Assembly: GCA_040954595.2 (NCBI GenBank)
Contig: CM082578.2
Coordinates: 7,936,001 to 8,000,000, forward strand
DNA length: 64,000 bases
Reading direction: 5' to 3'
Source of the DNA: Balanoglossus misakiensis
Taxonomy: Eukaryota > Hemichordata
Shown here piece by piece: positions 1 to 12,620 of this stretch (within the stretch, counting starts at the first letter, position 1; the number at the start of each line of letters is the position of its first letter). The notes under the pieces are model-generated. The model had not been told where the DNA came from, did not search any database, and saw only the letters and a program-made list of their open reading frames with translations. A program made the translations under genes and the position numbers.

Positions 1-240
1 GATCGGACGCTTGTGAATCCGTTTCACATAAAGATCCAGATGAGGTTTCTTCGTGTAAAGCCTGTCATTGGAAGAACAAAGTGTGAGAGAGCATTGATAT
101 GTGCACGTACGATTCAAGGATTTGAGTGAATGGTCTGTTTGCTGGCCCTTGACGCAGGCATTTCTATAGAATGATATAAACAAAAGACTTTCTGCTCTTT
201 GGGAAACAAAAGGTCAGTAGTGCATAACATACATGTCCCT

Positions 241-588
241 TTAAAGGCCTATTCGCTGCAATTTTTTGCATTATTTTTTAATTATTTTACTTTCAAACTT
301 AGAATTGTCCATTTAAATTTACTGATGAATAAACACAAATATGTCTCAATCTCTAAATGTGGCTTTACATTTAAACGTAAACAAGTTACATGTAAATAAT
401 AAACAGGTGCCACACCCATTCATTCAGCTGCCCATTGCAAGAGTTCACAACTATTTAAGTATGCGCACATGGGTTTTAGAATCCCCACAAATTCAAAATT
501 TTGTCATCTGTGGACAAAGGGTAAGGAGAAGATTGAAGTGTTTTATCCTTTGAAAATATGCCAGAAGTGGCAGCTATTGGGGCTTTAA
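241..588. mobile_element. Candidate TTAA-flanked MITE in PPIP5K 3' part
   Basis: A TTAA at 241-244 and another at 585-588 bound about 348 bases of AT-rich sequence without coding signs. The inward sequence on the left (TTAAAGGCCTATTCGCTGC) resembles the reverse complement of the right end (TTAAAGCCCCAATAGCTGCC), giving imperfect terminal inverted repeats. A TTAA target duplication is what piggyBac-type transposases leave. The right end matches the outer bases of the clearer element at 41430-42040. The repeats are imperfect, so this is a tentative call. Confidence 0.35.
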
Positions 589-603
589 CGGTCTTTTACT
601 CAC

Positions 604-3600
604 AGAGATATCGGTCTGGCATCGACATCCAGCAGCTTTGCTGTCGTAGTCGTCACACAGACCCCTAGCACCAGGGCTGAAATGCAACTCCACGTGGAAT
701 CGCTCATCTGAGGCCGGGTCTTGGTTGGGGTCCTCATGTAGCATGATTATGATGTGGGTCATGTAGTTCAACTCCTTGACAGTGCCAAGGTAATCGGTAG
801 CCCTCTTCCATTGCTCATCATCCTCCTGTAATTACATTGACAAGGGCAGAATCCATGATTACAGTTGTGCCTGTATGATAATTAAAGCTCCATTAGCTGT
901 TTCTTTTCCTTATGTTTTCAATATTTTTGTTTTGTGTATCTACTGTCGTTTCTTGTTCAAAGTCCAGAAACATGATGAAATGCCTGGCGTTTAGCTTATT
1001 AACATAATATATACATGCGTGTGTATAGTCCGAATTGATATTGTGAAAAAGTCCAACCTAGAATTCATTTGTCAACAATAACATTGGTCGTTACACATAT
1101 ACAGGCTATGTTGCCATGACTGTCTGCACCTCCAAGTGGAGTGATCTTCAAACTTTAAACTCATCCTCCAAGATGTCAAAATTTCCCTTAGCACTTTTAA
1201 TAACGTAAACAAACCAGACAATGTCTACTTTACTTACACCACAAAGTCCTCCGAGTTTGAGGAAATTGACCAACGAATGGATGTGACTTTCGCTCGTGAA
1301 ATACAATCTCGTCTGCACATGTCTTTCCGGAGATTCCACATTGTCCGAATACTGTGGATTCAGTCTGTTCACATTCTCATCTTCCGCATGTATTCTCTTC
1401 AGATCATTCTTCAGTTTGGTCAGCAGAGGCAGACATATTCCTTTTCCGAGTGCCAGCTTTTCCTCCCTTGTAATGCCATATTCCTAGAAATCAATAAATT
1501 ATTTTTATTTGCTGTGTTTGAGTCATTTCATAGTTTTACATTACAGTTGATTATACCACAGTCACTCCACAGTTACTATTCAGAATGTGGTACACTCACC
1601 TGAGGAATAATAATGTTCGCCAAATGGTGAGAAATTTCCAACAACTCATCAGTCTTTTCTAACTTCAACACCTGGTTGTGATTGCAATCATATGTGATGC
1701 AGTCGTAAATGTCTGGGATCTTGGTGATGTCAAAACGTCCACTCTTTTTCTTGAAGTCTTTTTCCAACTTGCTCCACCTCTTAAACATCATGTCCAGCGT
1801 CTCCTTGTGATGCAGGTGGATGGCTGTGAAAATAACAAAGCATCCGGAACTGTAACAACAACTTTGTTTTGATTTCTGTGGGGAACTGACCCGCCCTTTT
1901 TATGTTTATACTAGTCGTCACCTACAAACTCACTGTCCAGTGGCATCTTTGTAAATAACACAGATATGCAGTGAGTGTACACTGCAAGACATTGACCCAA
2001 ATTCCTCACAATGGTCTGTTGAGATAAGTACAATGTAGAGGGCAAGTGAGAGAGACTTATGTATCAACTCTATTATCTTGCTCACTGCGGCACCCAATGC
2101 AATCATTGTGATAAAATTGTGGTTTGTTTTACATCATGTACAACACGTTTGACTTACTTCTCATAGCAGGGTCTTTGAGTTTCTCTTTCAATTGTTTGAT
2201 CAAGTGCTTGATGAGCTCATAGACTCTTTCACATTTCTCGACTGGATTTTTGATGAACTCTATGGATTCTAAGAGGGCCTGGGATTTACCAGTAGTAGGG
2301 GCAAGCTGTGGCAACAAAAATAGCTTATGTCAGTCACAGCAGTTGAGACAGAAAATGAAGTTATGGGGTTGGCTTCAAATAGATCAAAACAATAAAAATA
2401 CACACAAATGACAGATTACCTTCTCAATGTCAGTCTGTGTAAACTCACGGTCTTTCTTCATCAGACCATACAAACGCTGCTTGACTCTACAAAAACAAAT
2501 TTGAAGTTGCAAGATTATTTTTTACAAATACATGTCTATACAGTATAAGAACAGCCAGAGGCACCAAGATATATAGCCAATCACAGATTTCCACTTGGCT
2601 GGCCCAGTGAAAAAGTGAGCCAAATTTGGAGGTGACAGGAAATAGTCTTGAAACTCAACTAAGTTCCAAGTATTACAATATACAATGCACAGATGCACAC
2701 TTTACCTTGCTTGCAATGCAAGCGAATCCTTATCAAAATCCAACAGTCCATGGGAACTCTTCACCATCTGAGCTAATATTGGAGTTAGTGCCCCTTCCAA
2801 TGCTAACATACCCTGTTTGGGATGGAAAAATAACATACCAGTAATCAAATTTTGAAAGACGATGAAGTTACTTTTCTCTTTCTCCCAATTTTCAAAGATT
2901 ATTAAAAGCACAGCCACTCCTGTTGGCCTCATAAATGTCATAATTGCTCATTCTGTCTGTTACATTTGAGAATAATACTAATTCTTTAATCCCCTCATTC
3001 CCTGTAATCTCCTTAATTTTATTACTGAAGCCAGCTATTGTCGCACAGCATCTCTAATCTGCCATGACCTCTGACCTTAGTGAAAGCAGCAGCTGTCATC
3101 TTCACTCTGCCCTCATCAGATGCGTAAATCTTCAAATCGTGTCTGTAAGTACTGTGAAGACGCAATAAGCCACATCCCGGAAATCCTGCATATTCACCTG
3201 TGAATTGGACAGTACCAGTATATGCGTGAGACAGTATTCATGAGAGAATGTTCATGTGTTTTCCCACATTTTTTTTCAGAACCTACGGTACATATGGATG
3301 ACATCACCCTGGTGCCAAACCACACCCCTTTTAATTATAATTAAAAGGGGTGTGGTTTGGCAAATGTAAGTTATGAGTGACCACACTTCATGAACTCTTG
3401 GGTCGCTATGGACGCTCAAGCAATGTCTCTCTGCTGTTGCTACTCTTTGCTTTCCATCCCACACTTCAGTTGATTATGAGTGTAAGTTTGTGACAAGGCA
3501 GGTCATCAGCAAGCTGGTACTATCATGTCAGATACATGTATGACTGTTTATCAGATAGCATTTGTTTGTTCTTCTACCACTCAACTTCATCATTATAGGC

Positions 3601-6600
3601 TGTGTGTCACTTTATCCTGGAGAAGACCCATCCAACATTAGAAGATTGTTTTTCTTTGATATAACTTTTTCAGTGTTGAATACCTTGTCCGGCAGGGTAC
3701 ATGAGTCTGAAAGCTCTTCCAAGTTCTTCTGCCTCCAGTCGTCCAACCTTCGTCAATTCACCGCCCCATTTTACAATCAGCAACAGCGATGGCTCTTCTT
3801 TGGAATCTGAAAAGGGAAACCAAAACAAAACTCCTGGTGTTAGGCTATCGGTTCTAATTCCATGGATACAAATTCTGTCACCAGAAATAGACACACAAAA
3901 CAGGTTTTTTTCCACTTGGATACATTGACTGGATCACAAAATTGCGACACTAGAACTGGCACTCACAGTATTACGTTGCAATAAAGAAGAAAACATTTAT
4001 TTTTCACACCAATTTTGATCGTATTCCTTCGCTAAGGGTGTCACATTTTGAGATATGTCATCATGGATAAAACATACGTGTATGAAAATGTGAAAATAAG
4101 TCGTGGGCTGGATTTCCTGGGAACTTCCAAGTAACTTAAGGGTTATGTACATGTACAATTCACCATATCACTCATACTGCTTACCATCGTCACTGCTAGC
4201 ATGACCTGGTCTTCCTCTCGGTTGATACTTCAGCTGCACCTTCCGGTTGATTCCGGAAAATCGACCGTGCATCTCCAGGACAGTCTTGACTTGTTCAAAC
4301 TTGGACCTCTTCTCCTCGATCTCATTTTCGCTGTGACTGTTTTCGGCCTCCGACAACAGGAACCTGGTCACATCCAACACGTCCTGCCGGCCAACAACAG
4401 TTACAGAGTCAAGTTCAAAGAGCATTAATACGTGGTTACTGAAATATTCAGTCACGTACCGCAGTGCCTATGACACTTTACTTGTAAAGGGTCGTAGGCA
4501 CTGGAGCGCCTGCACAGGACTGAATCTTTGAGTCTGCAGTTCAAGTTCATGTGCTGGGTTGTTCACTGGATTGTCAGTCAAGGTAAGACATTGAAATGTG
4601 AGTTGGTTACCCAGCTTCGATATGGATAAACTTATTTGGTCTGTTATAAGACAAACTTACAATCTGTGATCACTTTGACAGATGAGACATATCGTGCTTC
4701 AACAAAAATACATTAAAAACGCAAGAACTAACCTGCAGTTCACTTGGTTTCTTCAGATTGATTTTTCCAAGCTTGAAACCTCCATACTTCTCAAACAGCT
4801 CAAAGAATCTGTAGATGACATAAAATATCCTCTGTAACAACAACTTGACTTATATTGTCCCTTGAAACAAGAACATTTGGTGCAGAACATAAGTACATAA
4901 AGCAAGGAAGCATAACACTGCGCCACAAACAAAATGAAGACTCACTTATGGTGTTTGATTTCCATCTTGACCTTCTGTTTTGGCGTTCGGTCACCATGAC
5001 GCATTATTCCAATCACACATCTCAGCTCCATCCTGTGACAATCAACCACCAATTTTTCAATAATTATCAACTCAAAAAACTAGATCATTGTATTGAAGGT
5101 AATAAATCCAGGTCGGGGTAATGTTTGGTTTATCACATTCAATTCTTATATGCATAAAATACTAGTATACTAAATTGAATACTATTACTGTTATTTTTTG
5201 ACAGTTTTTGAAGGTCAAATGTGACTTACACTGAACCTGATGATGTTGGTACATAAGGAACCTCTTCTTCCTCAATCGGAATATTCCATGGAATATTATA
5301 CTGGGACGACATTTCCCGCATTATGATATGGCTGAAACAGACGAATATCCGGAATGATTACATGGGAATCAAGCAAACTTGTGGCAGTCTGTTTAACATA
5401 ATTACGGTAGTATATGATACAAACATTTGTGATTCAAGTCCTGGCTGTATAACTGGTTGCATGGAAGAATATCAAACAACTCCTACCCTAAAATTTTAGC
5501 ACAGTCGTCATAGTACTTCTTGGAGTTCTTCACGAAACTGAAGCCATTGACGTCGCAGACATAGTATCTACCATTGGCACGGAGCAAATCAAAGCCGCAA
5601 ACAGTTTGCTGCAAAGACAACATCAATGTTTTGAAAGTCAGTAATCAGCAAGGTTATTTGTGGGAAGAATATCTGATGGCAGGTTTCAATTTTTTTAAAG
5701 GTAGAGGTTGTATATCATAATTTTTTTTATTGGTCAACAACCGACAGTCTAAAAAGCAATCTGTATTACAGTGTATCCCTAAACTGTACCAAACTATGCC
5801 AAACAGACTTTGCTTTCAATCTGTAACATAACACATGTACAGACTGACACCTGATATAAATTGACTGAATGATGTGCAGGAAATTCTATAGTAGGTTGTG
5901 TACATTAGTAAAATCAACAATGACCACAGTGGTAGAGAATTACCTTGAAAGCTTGGCACACTTTCCTGGCGATGAGTTTTTCGATATTGTTAAGAATCAC
6001 CGGATATCTGACTTCTTTTCCCTCACTGTCTCTTTCTACTTTTCCATCCAGGGCTGGTGACTTTCTGGCCTCAGCATGCGCATAGTCTGGACCGACTGTG
6101 TACACCTGTCGAACATCACAGGATTCAAAAGGTTTCAAATAAAATGCCATATTAATACATTCCGATGGAGTACACATTGTGTATTAGGAGTTAATTTAGC
6201 AAAACATCAGGCAAAAAACAGACACTACCTGTTAATAGAACAAGTAGGCTAATAGCAACATTCCATCTCTAAACTCAGAGTTGTTGTTCATCTGATTTAT
6301 AACAATCACAGTACCTTGACATCCGTGCCATCAGTGGGCATAAATTCTTCGTAAATGTAGGATCCCTTTTTCCGTACCCTGCTTTCCGGGGAATACACAC
6401 TGCTACGATTGCCAACCTGTTGGAAGCGGAATCAAATCAAAGTACAAGATGTTTTGAGTACACCATCTCCTTAAAGAATATAACCTTGATAGCTAAGCAC
6501 TGTGAATGTACCGTGTCGGGTACATGCATTAATCGCTATCTTTTTTCAACTGACCACTAACTGCACGATAGGTGAAAACAGAGATTGGAATAGACTTGAA

Positions 6601-9600
6601 ATTCAAATGGACCGGGACATTACATGTATGGACAAATCTATGTACGGAAATGAATACAGTTATATGCATGTTTTTTATGTATGCAAATTGCATTTATTCA
6701 TAGTTTTTGTGTTTTTGACTACCGTCATATGACTTTTTCGCCGTTTCTTTACAATCAACACCGCAGTTGTCAGCACAGGAGAGGGCATATTGACAGAATT
6801 AGGTAATAACCCAGGCAAAACAACCCTCACACAAAGCTATCTAATCTGTGTATGTACAGTGGACGACAGTTTGTACATTTGCTGAAAAATACCTCTCAGC
6901 AATCCACATTGTCATACACTATACTGCCGTAACCTATGGCAATCAATAACTTTCTGTCTTGTGCCAACAGTTGAATGTCGTAAATATGCAAATTTTAGAC
7001 ATTTTCACCTTTGTTTTCCAATGGGTTTAACCCAGAGTGCATGTAAGCATTCTATTTTTAGTCATCCGAGTCATCTTGCAGTAATTCTAGTTTCTAGTAG
7101 CGGGCATGTTGCGTACGACAAAATTCAACACAATTCAAACATTGAAAAAAAAAAAAGTGACCCAAACTGATCATAGACGAATATTCAAGGATGAATTATC
7201 AGGTTATCCCAAAACATGCCCATGTATGGTTTCGGGCTCCCATGATACGAGATTCTACATGTACTTCGGGACCCAGTCGCTACTTGTAGAATCATACCTT
7301 TCTGAAAAGTTTCTGACTTCCACCCCCAGTGGTGGACGGGTAGTAAATGTAAATGTTGTGGTCTTCCGCAGACACCGGTTTCTCCACGAACGGCTTGTGG
7401 AAAACTTCGCCGTTGATTTCCACGTAGTCGTCAGCTTCTACTAAATTGCAATCTGTGGAGATAAGAAGGATGATGTTGAACTTGCAAGATTGGATTCGGT
7501 ATATTCTTCATTGGGACTGTCACTCCATTACAGTGTCTCACAGTTTTGTGAATGACATTTTATTACTTTTCACAAAAATCTAATTTTTCTCTGCGCAGTA
7601 TAACTATAAGAATTACCTGCAGGATCATCCGAATCTCTATCTAATATGGCATATCTTGGTAATCCAATACTTTCCTGCTTCAGTATTTCATAGACATGCT
7701 TTCTGCAAAGAGGAACAGATAATATAATTCATGTTGTAACAGAAAACGATTTCCCAGTGACAGATGGTCTGATCACCCCAGCTACATGCATGTGGATACC
7801 TGGATTATTGTTGGCAAAGTAACCAAAGTCTTGGTCTCACAATGGTGAGAATGGGACAGTATGCAGAGAGAAGTAGCTGGGACCACACATGGGATGAGGA
7901 CAGAACTATACATGGACACTCAGAGTCATAGTGTGATAAAATACACGAGAAATTCGTGGGGATGCTGCTAAATTTGAGGGAGAGAATTTTGAAAAATTGC
8001 CTCAACAGTGCAGCTAAAACATAAAACATTTTTCAGGGAAAATTTGTGACGGGCAGCTGGTTAAAATGATAAACATGGCTTGGGTGAGTTTTTAACAGGC
8101 TTCTTTTCATCATGATGTTTGAATGATATCCCCCAGCACTTGTTGAAGTTGAAAACAAATCCATCTTATTTGCATTGACGCACCTGTCTTGCAAACCAAA
8201 CTGTTGATACAGATCGTTCAGAACAAACGGCTTCCTGAGCTCAGCATAGGCTATCGCTTTCTCCAAGGGGAATCCTTTGGAGAAGAAGGAGATAAGGCAG
8301 TGACATAGCGGCCAGTTCTCCACAGGTTCGTTCAGGATCATGTTCTCGTCGAACGTGTCCGTCACAATGTACTCGTACTTTTCCAGTCTCGTGAGAATCT
8401 CCTTCATGGGTTTGGACTGGGACTTCTTGGCCATGGCGCAGATGCCCACCACAAACATGGTCTTCCCATCCTCCATCATTTCCTGCATTTTTGTCTTCTG
8501 AGATTTACCGCGGTCCAGCTCTAGTTTCTCCTGAGTTACGATGGAAACAAAAAATAGCCCACTAAGTGTTTAAATGAAATGCTTGATGATTTGTTAAGTG
8601 TGTGAATTTGATAAAAGCAATCATGTTAACAGGCTGACCATGAGTACGGCCACAAGAAAAAAACACACACAGGCGTTCCAACAGACAACACTGATTACAT
8701 CATTTTGGCCAAAGATATTAAGATGCCCTTTTACAGATCTGGGATATGACGTACTGCCTCTTCAAGTTCAAGTAAAAGAATTACAGAATTGAAAAGGGAC
8801 AAATTCAATCTCGATAACATACATCTCCATCAACCCTAGATTTTTTTAATGCCAAGCCGTGGGAACCCAATATATGACCCAATATTTTAAACATGCCCCT
8901 TTAATATTTAAAATATCATTTTCTGAGTATAAGGATTTTTCAAGATTGCCTGAAAAATTTGTAATGGTATGCTCTGTCTCAAATTTGGGGGAAAATCTAT
9001 TTTTCATGTGAAGCAATTTGAACTGATCCATGGTGACATTAAGAGATATTATTTCATGATCGACTCGGTGACTCAGAGATTGAACATCTGTACTACAGCA
9101 TATATGTAACAGTCCCTAATGAGTAAACAAATGCAAATACACTAAATTCCAGCTGATCTGTCGAGATGTTCTATGGGGTCTATGGTTACAGTGACAATTC
9201 TTGCATGACACAACATAATCTTTGTGAGTGTAATGATGAAAGCATGATAGGTACAGCAAAAAAAAGATTACAACAAAGCTCAACATTACATACTACATGT
9301 AGTACATTAACAAACAGTGGCTGGTGCCAGTGCAGTGCCTAATGACACATATTTGAAAGGGAGCGTCCCAAGTCACTTCTTGACAACACAGGTATCAGTA
9401 TTATAAATATGGGTAATTGTCCTCCAGCTCTTACTGTCAAAATTTTGGGGATTTCAACACACCTCTACGAACTAGATTGCATTCATGAACTTTGGACGCA
9501 GAATACAGTGACCATGCACTGTAACAAATACCAGTAATTCATGATGGCAAACGGTATCTCTGTAATGATACACTTGGCAGTTGTGTTTGCGGATTAGTCA

Positions 9601-10030
9601 CTGCACACGGTCCATCAAAACAAATAAGAGGAAACAGCGTTGCCATATATAGAATACAGCACAAAAATCACGACCGTATTACTCAGAAAGCTATACGCAC
9701 AGAATGTAGACTTTACTGGCAGCTACCTACCGTATAACCCACAGGGGGAAAAGACCTTAATTCAATTCATCCTTCTGCTGTTGGTGTACATTGTATATAC
9801 AGCACCGATGTGGATGTGCATACCGAGCATAGACAAAATATACAACCTAGCACCAATGGATGATTGTGACCTTTACATGTAGTGTGTCACAGGTCAAAGG
9901 TTACTGGTTAATAATAAAACATTACAGCGCATACCTGCTTTCTCGCTGCTCCAACCGTTCTCCAATCCCCTCTGGGGAACAACCTTGGACTTGAAGATCC
10001 CAACTCGCTGTTCACTTCACTGTCTGACAT
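604..10030 (-). CDS. PPIP5K: PPIP5K/VIP1 inositol pyrophosphate kinase-phosphatase, 3' end outside window
   Basis: This family phosphorylates InsP6 and 5-InsP7 to make inositol pyrophosphates in the cytosol, and carries a histidine-acid-phosphatase-like domain that opposes the kinase. I place 19 coding exons (minus strand): 9935-10030, 8184-8530, 7617-7702, 7298-7452, 6315-6416, 5944-6105, 5487-5608, 5230-5331, 4946-5032, 4733-4808, 4185-4383, 3684-3806, 3076-3197, 2706-2812, 2420-2486, 2158-2305, 1600-1823, 1238-1483, 604-825. All have GT-AG borders and matching phases, and together give 931 codons without a stop. The ATP-grasp kinase core covers about residues 55-375 ([39 protein letters not shown]). 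The phosphatase RHGDRTP motif is at about 402-408 and SESHIHSL lies in exon 18. The start is the ATG at 10030 (MSDSEVNS), the only Met in the first coding exon. The C-terminal disordered region is missing because the gene leaves the window after the donor at 603. PPIP5K1 and PPIP5K2 are vertebrate paralogues, so I use the family name. Confidence 0.95.
3313..3362. repeat. Perfect 50-bp palindrome in a PPIP5K intron
   Basis: Positions 3313-3362 read the same on both strands with no spacer. The arm runs TGCCAAACCACACCCCTTTT followed by the AT-rich centre AATTATAATT. It lies in the intron between the exons at 3076-3197 and 3684-3806. In RNA it would form a 25-bp arm hairpin closed only by the tight centre. 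It could be a fold-back remnant of a mobile element. Confidence 0.9.
8531..9934 (-). other. First coding intron of PPIP5K; no other gene seen
   Basis: This 1.4-kb stretch lies between the start-codon exon and the first kinase exon. It is AT-rich in places (8820-9030), and I see no exon-like phase-compatible frame, RNA gene or clear repeat in it. Confidence 0.6.
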
Positions 10031-10830
10031 ACTTATTATCCTGTGATGTCAACAATCTCACACTGTGGTATAAAGAACGTCTTTCCGCAGGCCGCAGCTG
10101 GGACAACTCCACACAAAGGATTGTTTGCCCATGGTGCAAGTCTTCGACACAACTCTGTGCATGCTGTGTGGTGAGTTGCGAGGGTGTTACCCCATCACTC
10201 CAACACTGCCACAGACCGTGCTAACCTACGCAAGAAAACAAGGGGAGACAATGTCTTGAAATGTGATTGCAAGAGCGATCAATGAACGCATGTCATTACA
10301 TGTACTAGCTGTCACTGGGACTGCAGATTCTTGTAAGTTGTATTGACACAGAAAAGTGATTGTCATAAGGAACTAAATGTCACATATACCTTATCGGTAG
10401 TACTTAATGTGTAAGTCAGTTGGTTGTGTGTACACTACTGTGAAGTTCGAAAAACTAACACTGTCCCATGACCAGAGTCAGCTGTGCATCAATATATCAG
10501 TATATTGAAATTAGGAAAAAATAATAAAGTCAAATAATAAATTTAAATCACTCAGACTAGACATAATTTTAATTCTTTGTTTTGACTGATGCACATAACC
10601 ATCATGAACCTTCCATAATTCATTTTTAGAAAAAAAATGACACCAATAATTCCTCCCTCTGCATTATAAATATATACATTCAAGTAATTAATATATCAGC
10701 TGATACACCTGATACAGGAGTGATCAAATCCGCAGCACATGGGCTAGTGTGGTTTTTTTATGACTGGAGGGGAGATTCATTTTGCTTTGACTAACCAGAC
10801 AGACAAACCAATTATTTGGCTACAACACTG

Positions 10831-10878
<48 letters not shown>

Positions 10879-12300
10879 GTCATCATCATCACGTCACATA
10901 AATTCAAAGTCCACAAGATGATAGTTTGTCTGTAAACAATAATTTGTGTCATACACGCAGCTGTATATAAAATGAACTTGAACGCTGGGTTCAACATGCC
11001 TCTCAGAATTTTGAACCTGAAAGTGAAGATGGCACAAAAGGATTCACATTTCTAGGAAAAATAATTCCTCTATCAGACTATACGCATTGAACAGATTAGA
11101 TATCAGAGATACATACACGTACATGGGCAACGAATTCCTTGAAATTGTAAAATTTAACGCAGTGATTGTCAAAACATGGAATACCTGCCCATGCTTACCA
11201 GACCTTGAAACTGCACTTCAGTAAACAACACAAACTACAATGCCAACAGTACACCAAAGGTCAGATGGGGCCGGTAGTACCATACACAAAGTAAAAAGAA
11301 TGCCATTTACTGAGACAATGCTTGAAAGCCCACTTGCGCGATGACCCTGTCATGCATTGTTGTGTAAAACAGACAAATTTGTGAATTTTACACATAGTAT
11401 TTTCAAATTCATTATAAAAAGTGTTCAATATACATCATCATATTTATTTACTAAGTTGCACAGTCTGTACTGTCAGCCAAACCAGATGCAACTTGCCTTT
11501 GCTCACACTTCTCATGGCTACAATGTATGTCGCCTTTTTATAATAACGCGAAGCTCTGCAGGTTCATATTAAAACGTGTAAGATAATCTGACAAGCAAGC
11601 TTGTTCATGACCCACCCAGCACTGATATGTACCAGTTTACCTTGTATTGTAAAAGTTCCAACATCTATGCCAAGGTCACTTATTCAAACACAACCGTGTG
11701 ATGCAACATAGGCCACTCTAAATTTCTGCTCTTTATATCTCGCACCCCCCCCCCCTCCCCCCTCCCCCGATCTTAGTGCACATGTTATGTACCTTTTGAA
11801 GGTACATACAGGGCTTGAGACATGGAAAGATAAGAAAGTACTCTCTAATATCAAGGATGCAATGGTTTGACTGCAGGTTGACGATTTCACTCAGAATGAA
11901 GGGGTCATAAAAATATTCTCTTAGTCTATTTCCTATTTTGTCTCAACAGTAACGGTTTACAGTGTACTTTGTATGTAGGGGGGTCAGAATCACCTGTCTG
12001 TGATATTGTATGACCAAGGCCTGCTAAGGGGCCAGGGTTACACATGTAACTTAGCTACACCAGGTATATACAAATGTACATAATGGTGTGATTTTGTCTT
12101 TGTGAACTCATGTCAGCTCAGACAGTCGGGAACCCACACTGGCCACAGAAGCTTTTTAACTAGGTATACATCTTGGCCTATGACATTTCCTATGTCATGG
12201 ACCCCGGACGTATATCATATAACAAGCGACTGTACTGTGTGCGATCGAATCTGTGAGCTGAGCAGTGAGTGTTATTCTAAAGAAGTTCAGTTACGTTACC
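10031..12300 (-). other. Probable 5' UTR and first intron of the PPIP5K gene
   Basis: A good acceptor (pyrimidine-rich tract then AG) on the minus strand places the 5' end of the start-codon exon at about 10225, giving 195 bases of 5' UTR. A possible donor (CCGGAG then GTAACG) sits at 12294-12299, so an untranslated first exon may end at 12300. The 2-kb interval otherwise holds a CAT/ATC repeat (10831-10890), a C-rich run near 11745-11768 and no credible reading frame. The first exon is tentative; transcript reads would settle it. Confidence 0.35.
10831..10890. repeat. (ATC)n microsatellite
   Basis: About 20 ATC units with one GTC interruption, in the probable 5' intron of PPIP5K. The poly-Met frame through it is an artefact. 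Confidence 0.95.
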
Positions 12301-12479
12301 TCCGGCTCACGATGTACTCTCTAAAATCGGTTGCGTAGGCCTTCGATCCGACACTGGATGATCTGGCGAGGGTGCTATCTTCTACTTTACACTCAGCTGA
12401 AAGACGAGCGGTGTGTTTTGTAAAACCTATCGGCATCACATGCGTTTGTTTTGGTGTATGCAACGTACTCGGGGGGACT

Positions 12480-12620
12480 CTCCCGTGACTCCCAAGACGT
12501 GACGTACGAGCAGATCTGAATGACCAACTCAAAAATGACGTCACCAGGTCACACGTACGTGCCGTTTATCACACAAAGAGGGCGTTGTTTAGCGTGCGAT
12601 TGAGCGACCGTGGTGACGGC
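12480..12620 (-). promoter_or_regulatory. Candidate PPIP5K promoter region with a CRE
   Basis: A full cAMP-response element, TGACGTCA, lies at 12536-12543, within a CpG-rich stretch that also has ACGTACGTG-type sequences. It is about 240 bases upstream of the putative untranslated first exon boundary of PPIP5K. No TATA box is evident. The assignment rests on position and motif only. Confidence 0.3.
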
